DNA from: Dehalococcoidia bacterium
Lineage (GTDB): Bacteria; Chloroflexota; Dehalococcoidia; UBA1151; UBA1328
Reading direction: 5' to 3'
DNA: 10,324 bases
NCBI GenBank assembly: GCA_030745955.1
Contig: JASLNQ010000056.1
Span: 1 to 10,324, forward strand
Notes under the pieces: model-generated
Databases searched by the model: none
What the model was told of the DNA's origin: nothing
The model's input: only the letters and a program-made list of their open reading frames with translations
Program-made: the position numbers and the translations under genes
In this document: one piece after another, positions 1 through 6,348 of the stretch
Position numbering within the stretch: position 1 is the first letter of the stretch
Layout of the letters: each line of letters starts with the position of its first letter

Positions 1-840
1 GACCTCGTCCTTCACGGCCACGGTTTCGACTACATGTTCCAGGGCATGTATCTCCCTTCCCGCCGGAAAAGGTTTCTCGGCCGACCGACCCGTTCGTGGG
101 CGCTCGACCCGATCGGCTTCGACCTCGTCGGGCAGTACATCGACGAGGCAAAGTACCGGCTGAAAGGCATCGATCCCACAAGCCTGCTGAAGCCAGGGCT
201 GGCGACCGATGCTAACGAAAGATTGAGAACCGATCTCGAAGCGGTCCTGAAGCCCGTGCAGGGCGAAACGGCTGAAGCCTTCGATGAGTGGGACTACCTG
301 ACCACAAGCGCACCGGGCCGCCACTACACCTACCTGAACCTGCTATCTGCGGCATCGCTGGCCGAACAGCGAACCGTCGCCTTCGACAACGACACCTTCG
401 ACATCTACTACTCGACACCGGCAAACGTCCGGCACGGGACCATGCTGCTCGCCGAGACAATCAAGAATCTCAACCCGCAGCTTCTCGAAGTCCGGAACGC
501 GAACACCAATCTCAGGCCCGACCTCTCACCGCTAAAGCTCACAATCGGTGGCTGGACGAGAAGTGCGAGGCGCCGAATCGGACTTGGCGGCGCGAAAGCC
601 GCGGATCCCTCTCAAGACGACCGCTCGTGGCTGACGGGTGATTCGTTACTGCGGGGGTCCGAGCCGCTCCAGGGCAGAATCAACGGCCTCGGGCACTCTG
701 CCCGACTCGAGGGACTGGGTATTTTCGATCTTTCGCAGGTGGGAAACGCGCTCGATGCGTTCCGTTCGGGCAATAAATCGGTTGCGCCCGCCCTTCTCAC
801 GCTGCTCACCATCGACACGTTCCTGGGTGGATCCGGCTAA
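1..840 (+). CDS. Asparagine synthase-related protein, C-terminal part (5' truncated by window edge)
   Basis: The reading frame is open from base 1 to the TAA at 838-840, giving 279 visible residues, and the start lies upstream. Near the visible N-terminus is HGHGFDYMFQGMYLP (residues 5-19). It sits where asparagine synthases have the SG(D/E)G(G/S)DE-FGGY loop that follows the ATP-binding SGGxDS motif. Further on, around residues 140-180, is a helical stretch with RNANTNLRPDLSP, like the R-N-tG-p segment seen late in this family. These matches suggest an adenine-nucleotide alpha-hydrolase fold related to AsnB, as often found in polysaccharide loci. The acidic residue of the loop is His here and the final Glu is Tyr, so ordinary asparagine synthesis is doubtful. 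Any glutaminase domain would lie outside the window. A gap of about 120 bases separates it from the next gene. The family assignment is moderately sure; the substrate is unknown. Confidence 0.6.
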   Translation, partial: DLVLHGHGFDYMFQGMYLPSRRKRFLGRPTRSWALDPIGFDLVGQYIDEAKYRLKGIDPTSLLKPGLATDANERLRTDLEAVLKPVQGETAEAFDEWDYLTTSAPGRHYTYLNLLSAASLAEQRTVAFDNDTFDIYYSTPANVRHGTMLLAETIKNLNPQLLEVRNANTNLRPDLSPLKLTIGGWTRSARRRIGLGGAKAADPSQDDRSWLTGDSLLRGSEPLQGRINGLGHSARLEGLGIFDLSQVGNALDAFRSGNKSVAPALLTLLTIDTFLGGSG

Positions 841-959
841 CAGCGCATTGGCCCGAACACGCCCCGTCTACGCTTCAGTCTGGCAGCCCCGATTTGCGAT
901 GATTGAAACTCGCGGGAATTGTGCAGATGCAACAATCGGCCTGCGACCCGGTCACTGCA
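841..959. other. Intergenic gap between asparagine synthase-related gene and first GT4 gene
   Basis: This stretch has no convincing gene and no strong terminator or promoter. It contains a TTGAAA at 903-908, but no good -10 hexamer at the usual distance. There is a weak 5-bp inverted repeat, ATTGT/ACAAT, near 918-936. In-frame TTG (903) and ATG (927) codons upstream of the chosen start of the next gene mean part of this gap could be translated. Confidence 0.4.
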
Positions 960-2207
960 ATGAAGGTTCAAGTCGTATCGAGCAAGTACCCGCCCGAGTA
1001 TTCGGGCTCGGGTAACCGCGCCCATTCGACATACCTTCGGCTGAACGAAAAGTTCGGGGTAGAGTCGGACGTAATCTGCAGCAGCGTCGAGTTCACCGAT
1101 CGTGCCGACTACCAGTCCGATGGGACACGGGTCACCCGGGTGGTCTCACCGCTGTTGAGGAGGATCGATCAGAATCTTGGCAAAGGCCAGGTCCGCAGGC
1201 TGACCAATGCCGCGGTCTACCATTCCGAGGCGCGGGCGGTCACCCGGCTGCTCGCCAGCAGGAACTTCGACATCATCCACGTCTTCGGCTACTCCCCCGC
1301 TACCGTCGCAGCCATCAACTGGAGTCGGCGCAGGTCGGTCCCGCTGGTGCTCGAAATCGTCAACAACATCGGAAGTCCGTACCAGTACCTCCCCGGGACC
1401 AGGAAATTTCGCTCGTATGACCTTCGAATCCAGGCCGTTATTGTCGCCATCAGCAAGCACATATCCGATATATGCGCCGCCGCTGGCCTGGGCCAGAACG
1501 TGTGGACCCGTCCCAACCCGGTTGATACCCAGCGCTTCAGTCCCGCGTCCGGCGATCAACGTGCGAAAACTATCTCTACTCTCTTTGGCTTTGGCTTCGG
1601 CGAATCCGATAAGGTCATCGTTTACGTGTCAAAGTTCATGAAGCAGAAAAACCACGAATTCCTCGTCGAGGTCATGAAGCACCTACCCGACGAATACAGG
1701 CTCGTGCTCGCAGGCCCGACCATCACCGCAGGTGAGATGGATCCCGGCATGACCATGGAACAGGTACCGCAACTCCAGGCGCGTGTCGACCGTGCGGGTC
1801 TCGGGGAGCGGGTGAAGATCATTCCCGGGTTCGTCGACACCGCTGAATATCTTTCGGGTGCCGACTTGTTCTGCTTTCCGGCACAAAACGAGGCGATGGG
1901 AACCCCGCTCATCGAGGCCCTGTCGAGCGGGACCCCGGTCGTTGCGAACGCGGGCGAGCCCAGCTTCGCCGAGTGGATAATCGACGGCGAGAACGGCTAC
2001 CTGGTCCCGCTGAATGCCGAACAGTGGGCAACGGCCGTGCAGACTGCAGCCGAATTCGGCGACGCCCAACGAAAACAGATCTCGCAATCGGTGAATGCCC
2101 GGATTTCTTCTGACGTTATCGATGAGCAGTATTTCCGGTTACTGAACGGTCTCACCACCGCCGCTCCCGACGAAACCGTCGATGTCGAAAAGGTCCTGTC
2201 ATCGTGA
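960..2207 (+). CDS. Glycosyltransferase, GT4 family (GT-B fold)
   Basis: This is a 415-residue protein, a usual length for GT4 enzymes, which transfer a sugar from a nucleotide-activated donor onto a growing glycan at the inner face of the membrane. The N-terminal Rossmann half begins MKVQVVSSKYPPEYSGSGNR, with a Gly/Ser-rich acceptor-side loop. FDIIHVFG ends a beta strand of that half. The C-terminal half has the linker strand VIVYVSKFMKQKNHEFLVE and RLVLAGP. The EX7E donor-binding motif follows, with E311 and E319 in NEAMGTPLIEALSSGTPVV. I chose the ATG at 960 because the first beta strand (KVQVVSS) starts there. In-frame TTG 903 and ATG 927 would add 19 or 11 unconserved residues, and no start has a strong Shine-Dalgarno sequence. 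The TGA stop overlaps the GTG of the ABC transporter gene by 4 bases, implying coupled translation. Donor and acceptor sugars cannot be read from sequence. Confidence 0.88.
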   Translation: MKVQVVSSKYPPEYSGSGNRAHSTYLRLNEKFGVESDVICSSVEFTDRADYQSDGTRVTRVVSPLLRRIDQNLGKGQVRRLTNAAVYHSEARAVTRLLASRNFDIIHVFGYSPATVAAINWSRRRSVPLVLEIVNNIGSPYQYLPGTRKFRSYDLRIQAVIVAISKHISDICAAAGLGQNVWTRPNPVDTQRFSPASGDQRAKTISTLFGFGFGESDKVIVYVSKFMKQKNHEFLVEVMKHLPDEYRLVLAGPTITAGEMDPGMTMEQVPQLQARVDRAGLGERVKIIPGFVDTAEYLSGADLFCFPAQNEAMGTPLIEALSSGTPVVANAGEPSFAEWIIDGENGYLVPLNAEQWATAVQTAAEFGDAQRKQISQSVNARISSDVIDEQYFRLLNGLTTAAPDETVDVEKVLSS

Positions 2208-3949
2208 TTGGCTACACCAGGCTCTTTTACGAACTCGTCGGGCCAAAGCTCCTGGTCCTGCTCTTCGTCATGCAGGTCGCGGCGATCCTCGAGGGCTTTG
2301 GCATCAGCCTGATCCTGCCGATAATCCAGGGTGACGAGAGCAGCGAAAGCCGCCTGGCGACAGCGATCGACTGGGCTTTCGACCTCATCAACGTTTCGCC
2401 GACCCTCACCAACATCCTGATTGTCCTGGTCATATTCTTCCTGGTCCGTGCGGCTCTCCTGATCGCGCAGTCCTGGTACCAGTCTCGAATCCTCGCCCGC
2501 AACCTGACCGATATGAGGACCGAATTCGTGGGTGCCCTTGCCCGCACCGAATACAGCTACCTGGCTCAACAGGACGCCGGTTTACTGAGCAACGTGATGA
2601 GTGGCGAACTGCAGCGGGTCAACTTTGCCCTTGCCCAGCTACTCGGCCTGATGGTCGCGGCGACCACCGCCGCTGTGTACGTAGCGATTGCCATGCTTGT
2701 CGCGCCGGTGGTCACCATATTCCTGGCGGTGCTGGTACTGCCGATCGCTTTGATAATGCTGTACCTGAACCGCATAACAACGACAGCGTCGGTGGAACAC
2801 ACCGATGGCTCAAACCGGCAGCAGAGCTTCCTGCTGGAGGTGCTCCGCAACGTGAAGTACCTGAAAGCCACCGGTCGGACCAGGCCCGTAATCACGCGGG
2901 TAAACACCGAAGTCGCCCGTGTCGGTGAAGCGTTCCGCAAACTCACCTTTTTGCAGGGTGCCACCGTCTTCGGACTCGAACCGATCGTCGTGCTCGTGCT
3001 CGCGGTGGTGATCTACTTTTTCACAGAAATCCGTGGATCCAACGTCCTGGAAATCCTGTTCCTGCTGTTTGTGTTCAGGACCGCCGCCGTCAACCTGATC
3101 GCAACCCAACCGGCCTACCGGAAGTTCATATCGGCCACCGGCAGCATGAGGATCTACCGCGAGCTGAGAGCGGACATCGACGCCCACCGTGAGCCCGACA
3201 CCGGCTCGAAAGCCGCACCAGAATTCGACTCCGGCTTCGAGATGCAGAACATCACTTACACCTACCCCGGGCAGGCCTCGCCATCCGTCGACCGGGTTTC
3301 GCTCTCGGTGCCCGCAAAGACTACGGTCGCCTTCGTCGGTCCCTCGGGCTCTGGAAAATCGACAGTTGCGAACATACTGGCGTCCCTGCTGGTCCCATCT
3401 TCGGGTGAGATTTCAGTCGGCGGACGACCTTACTCGGAGATAAATGTCACTCAGTTCCGGGAGAAAGTCGGTTACGTAACGCAGGAATCTGTCGTCTTCA
3501 ACGCACCCCTTGCCGACAACATCCTGCTCTGGCAGGAAAACACCGATCCCGCAAAACTGACCGATGTTATCGCCAGGACGGGCCTCGACACGATCCGGTC
3601 GTCTCAGGATCTGGAGCAGGATCTGGGTGACGGCGGCACGGCCCTGTCAGGCGGGGAGCGCCAGCGGCTGTCGATCGCCAGGGAACTCTACTGGGACTCC
3701 GAGCTGCTGATCCTCGACGAGGCGACCAGCTCTGTGGACAGCATGCTGGAAAAACAGGTCGATGAGATCATCAGCGGCCAGCGGGGTACGAAGACAATCA
3801 TTGTCATCGCCCACAGGCTGTCCACCGTCCGCGACGCCGACATCATCTACGTCTTCGATGGCGGACGAGTCGTCGAGTCGGGGTCATTTGACGACCTCGT
3901 GGGTTCAGGCGGGTTGTTCTCCAAGATGGCGAAACTGCAGTCGTTCTAA
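2204..3949 (+). CDS. ABC exporter, fused TMD-NBD (MsbA/PglK-like); putative lipid-linked glycan flippase
   Basis: This 581-residue half-transporter has about six hydrophobic segments (roughly residues 14-40, 63-90, 142-165, 166-187, 250-272, 280-300) followed by a complete nucleotide-binding domain. Visible NBD motifs are Walker A GPSGSGKST (379-387), Q-loop YVTQES, signature LSGGERQ (481-487), Walker B LLILDE (501-506, with catalytic E506) and H-loop His537. All catalytic residues are present, so it should be an active homodimeric ATPase. Type IV exporters of this layout flip lipids or lipid-linked oligosaccharides, as MsbA and PglK do. The setting between glycosyltransferase genes makes a glycan-lipid substrate likely, though this is inference from context. 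The start is GTG, overlapping the previous stop (GTGA), with AAGG about 10 bases upstream. The stop shares one base with the next ATG (TAATG). A peptide or drug exporter is possible but less likely here. Confidence 0.88.
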   Translation: MIGYTRLFYELVGPKLLVLLFVMQVAAILEGFGISLILPIIQGDESSESRLATAIDWAFDLINVSPTLTNILIVLVIFFLVRAALLIAQSWYQSRILARNLTDMRTEFVGALARTEYSYLAQQDAGLLSNVMSGELQRVNFALAQLLGLMVAATTAAVYVAIAMLVAPVVTIFLAVLVLPIALIMLYLNRITTTASVEHTDGSNRQQSFLLEVLRNVKYLKATGRTRPVITRVNTEVARVGEAFRKLTFLQGATVFGLEPIVVLVLAVVIYFFTEIRGSNVLEILFLLFVFRTAAVNLIATQPAYRKFISATGSMRIYRELRADIDAHREPDTGSKAAPEFDSGFEMQNITYTYPGQASPSVDRVSLSVPAKTTVAFVGPSGSGKSTVANILASLLVPSSGEISVGGRPYSEINVTQFREKVGYVTQESVVFNAPLADNILLWQENTDPAKLTDVIARTGLDTIRSSQDLEQDLGDGGTALSGGERQRLSIARELYWDSELLILDEATSSVDSMLEKQVDEIISGQRGTKTIIVIAHRLSTVRDADIIYVFDGGRVVESGSFDDLVGSGGLFSKMAKLQSF

Positions 3950-5022
3950 TGCGCGTTCACGTCCTGACGCCCGGATTCACGACCTCGAACGGGTCGGCGT
4001 TCCTCTTCCCGCTCGTGGTTCACAAAAACGCGCTCCGGGACGCATCGGTCGACATCCGCTTTGTCAACCGCACGAAGTCCGGGCTTACCGACTGCGAAAT
4101 CCTGGCAATCGACTCTAAGGAGTTCCGTAGCGAGTGGCAGGACGGACGGTCGCGAACGCTCGAGCTGATCGCTTCCTATCGTGATGCCGGCCCCGAGATC
4201 ATATGGTTCGACACGACCGACAGCACCGGCACACTCCAGGCACCCGTTCTCCCGGTAGTCGATAAGTACCTGAAGGCGCAACTTCTCGCCGATACAACCC
4301 GCTACACGGCACGCATCTATGGCGGGCGCGTGCACTCCGAGCACTACCACGAAACGGCGGGTGTTACCGACGATGATGGGACCGCGGTCGATGAGCCGAT
4401 CGCCCCCGGGGACCTCGCAAAGCTTGGGGTTTCATGGAACAGCGGCCTGGCCGACTACTCAACCTACGGCCCCATGAGAATCGGCCTGTATCGACGGTTG
4501 CCTTTCGCGATGTTGCTGCGGTACCCCGCTGCGATCGAGGCCGCAGATTCCCAACGCCCAAACGACCTCTCAGCGCGGTTCGGTGCCAGCTACAGCAAGG
4601 CAACCGTTCGGTATCAGCGTGAACAGATCCGGGAACGGCTCGCCAGCCGACTCGACACGCAGAAGCTGAACCGCAGGGGTTACATGAGGGAGTTGAGGCA
4701 ATCGAAAGTCGTCCTGTCGCCCTTCGGCTGGGGTGAGATCACGCTTAAGGACTTCGAGGTGTTCCTGACCGGCGGCATGCTCATGAAACCCTCGATGGAC
4801 CACATGCAGACCTGGCCGAACTTCTACGAAAAAGACGTAACGTACCTGTCGCACGACTGGGACCTGGCCGACCTCGAAGAACGGATCGACCAGGCGGTTT
4901 CCAACGCGCCAGACCGCCTGGCAATCGCCCGCGCAGGCCAGGAACGCTACGCCGAACACACGTCGGGAAAATCAGCCGCCGAAAAGTTCGTCGCTCACCT
5001 TTTGGACGTTCTCGCGTCATGA
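3949..5022 (+). CDS. Putative glycosyltransferase (GT group 1-like, 'SPFGWGE' type)
   Basis: This is a 357-residue soluble protein without obvious membrane segments. The middle has WFDTTDSTGTLQ and, after it, VDKYLKAQLL and YGGRVHSEHYH (roughly residues 85-130). The C-terminal third has KVVLSPFGWGEITLKDFEVF then GGMLMKPSMDHMQTWPNFY (roughly 250-290). The second block resembles the donor-binding half of GT-B enzymes, in which a 'shameful display' of failed cells is replaced by G-W-G-E, then an acidic residue and a hydrophobic helix, followed by a KP and H-TWP segment. I recognise this pattern from uncharacterised proteins called glycosyltransferase family 1 in surface-polysaccharide loci; the reaction is not established. 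The N-terminal half lacks a clear GT4 Rossmann signature. The ATG overlaps the ABC gene stop by one base, and its own TGA overlaps the next ATG by four, so it belongs to the same coupled block. An uncertain family call, but a real gene. Confidence 0.7.
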   Translation: MRVHVLTPGFTTSNGSAFLFPLVVHKNALRDASVDIRFVNRTKSGLTDCEILAIDSKEFRSEWQDGRSRTLELIASYRDAGPEIIWFDTTDSTGTLQAPVLPVVDKYLKAQLLADTTRYTARIYGGRVHSEHYHETAGVTDDDGTAVDEPIAPGDLAKLGVSWNSGLADYSTYGPMRIGLYRRLPFAMLLRYPAAIEAADSQRPNDLSARFGASYSKATVRYQREQIRERLASRLDTQKLNRRGYMRELRQSKVVLSPFGWGEITLKDFEVFLTGGMLMKPSMDHMQTWPNFYEKDVTYLSHDWDLADLEERIDQAVSNAPDRLAIARAGQERYAEHTSGKSAAEKFVAHLLDVLAS

Positions 5023-6179
5023 ATCCCGCCAAAGCTGAAACGCCAGTAAAAATCCTGCTTCACGTCAGGTCGATGCATATCGGCGGATCTGAACGGCAGG
5101 TCGTCGCACTTGCGAAATCGATGACGGCACTCGGCAGCGAGGTTCACGTCGCGACGATCGTCAGCGGTGGTCCACTCGAGCGCGACCTGGCGGGTGTGGC
5201 AAACGTGCAACTACACTCACTCGGAGGCTCCGGGATAACGGGAAGACTGCGGTACCCCTTCCGCGTGCGGGCGCTGATCAGGTCGCACCGGTTCAACGCC
5301 GTATACGGCTTCCTCCCGACACCCAACCTGGGCCTGCTGGCTGCGCGAACGGTTCGCCACCGCCCGGTGATCGTATGGGGTGTGCGGTCCAGCGGCCTCG
5401 ATCTGAGCCAGTACAGCGGCCGTGTGAAATGGGCGATGCGGCTGGAAAGGTGGTTTTCAAGGCTCGCCGATCACATCATCACGAACTCGCAGGCCGCCCT
5501 CGATGAGTACTCCGGGAGCGGATACCCTCGCTCGAAACTCATTCACGTCCCAAACGCAATCGATGTCAACCGGTTCAAGCCCGATCCCGACGCACGAAAG
5601 TCGGCCAGGGACGACATCGGCATTTCAGACCACACCCCGCTTATCGGCCTGTTCGCCAGGCTGCACCCAATGAAAGACCATCTGACATTCCTGCGGGCCG
5701 CCAGGATCCTCGCCGATAACACACCCGGTGTGCGGTTTATCTGCGCTGGCGGGACATCGGGCGAGTATTCGGAGTATGAGCGGGAAATCAGGGCAAGCGC
5801 AACCGAACTCAACCTCGACGAGACGGTCCTCTGGCTCGGTCCCCGGACCGATCCCGAACGGCTGATGGCAGCCTGTGATATCACCACCCTGACCTCGGAT
5901 AGCGGTGAGGGTTTCCCGAACTCGGTCGCAGAGTCGATGGCCTGCGGCGTTCCCTGTGTCGTGACCGACGTCGGCGATGCCGCTGCAATAGCCTCCGATC
6001 CCGCGGCGATTGTCGCACGGGTCAACCCCGAAGCACTCGCCGATGCCTGGAAGTCGGCCCTCGCCCAAGACCCGGCTAAAAAAGACCGGACTGCGTCGGA
6101 GATCCGCCAGTCCATCATCGACCGCTACTCACCCGACGAAATAGCCCGTCGGACGCTGGACGTGCTCACCCGCCGCTGA
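5019..6179 (+). CDS. Glycosyltransferase, GT4 family
   Basis: This is a 386-residue GT-B glycosyltransferase. The N-terminal half opens with KILLHVRSMHIGGSERQVV, the Gly-rich loop of GT4 enzymes, and later has YGFLPTPNLGLLAA and ITNSQAALDEY. VPNAIDVNRFKPD marks the domain linker. The C-terminal half has PLIGLFARLHPMKDHLTFL, the first strand and Arg/Lys region that bind the donor diphosphate, and the EX7E motif E297/E305 in GEGFPNSVAESMACGVPCV. The mature fold begins near residue 10, so the short N-terminal lead is acceptable and the ATG at 5019 is supported by its ATGA overlap with the upstream stop. It is the last gene of the first coupled block, and 169 non-coding bases follow. The motif set is close to that of the third GT4 in this window (GGSERQ versus GGAQHG), but the specificities are unknown. 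Confidence 0.9.
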   Translation: MNPAKAETPVKILLHVRSMHIGGSERQVVALAKSMTALGSEVHVATIVSGGPLERDLAGVANVQLHSLGGSGITGRLRYPFRVRALIRSHRFNAVYGFLPTPNLGLLAARTVRHRPVIVWGVRSSGLDLSQYSGRVKWAMRLERWFSRLADHIITNSQAALDEYSGSGYPRSKLIHVPNAIDVNRFKPDPDARKSARDDIGISDHTPLIGLFARLHPMKDHLTFLRAARILADNTPGVRFICAGGTSGEYSEYEREIRASATELNLDETVLWLGPRTDPERLMAACDITTLTSDSGEGFPNSVAESMACGVPCVVTDVGDAAAIASDPAAIVARVNPEALADAWKSALAQDPAKKDRTASEIRQSIIDRYSPDEIARRTLDVLTRR

Positions 6180-6348
6180 ACAGCAGGTGCCGAGCCGAAC
6201 CGCGCCCCCGTTCTGCCCTATTCCGTTCTCGACTCGATAAGAACGGGTAACACTTCAACCGATACGCTTGTTACTGGCGACACATCTCGGAACGCGTTGT
6301 CCACGCATGGCAGCGCGGGCCGCGGCGCGAATTGAAGTCTTTAAGCAC
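6180..6348. other. Intergenic region between the two coupled blocks
   Basis: This 169-base gap is the longest non-coding stretch in the window and the only break between two runs of overlapping genes. It carries a three-arm repeat at 6207-6247, described separately. In-frame TTG (6268) and ATG (6307) codons upstream of the amidotransferase are rejected as starts because they would bury its N-terminal Cys. I see no confident -10/-35 pair, no tRNA and no T-rich terminator tail. A promoter for the second block here is plausible from layout only. Confidence 0.45.
6207..6247. repeat. Three-arm direct/inverted repeat (CCGTTCT, CCGTTCT, AGAACGG)
   Basis: CCGTTCT occurs at 6208-6214 and again at 6223-6229, 15 bases apart, and its complement AGAACGG follows at 6240-6246. 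The second copy and the complement form a 7-bp stem with a 10-base loop. The first copy with one more flanking C can instead pair as an 8-bp stem (6207-6214 with 6240-6247). The two hairpins are mutually exclusive. No T-run follows, so a standard intrinsic terminator is unlikely. It may be an operator, an RNA switch, or chance. Confidence 0.45.

Noticed and set aside
899..1015. Short ORF starting ATG 899 upstream of the first GT4 gene as a leader peptide
   Set aside because: It overlaps the real start of the GT4 gene in another frame, has no Shine-Dalgarno sequence and no attenuator-like composition.
6223..6246. Intrinsic terminator after the second GT4 gene
   Set aside because: The stem is only 7 bp with a 10-base loop and no T-run follows; GGGTAACACT comes directly after it.
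6268..6348. Longer amidotransferase start at TTG 6268 or ATG 6307
   Set aside because: Either would add an Ala/Arg-rich leader ahead of MCGICGIV and mask the Cys needed as N-terminal nucleophile.
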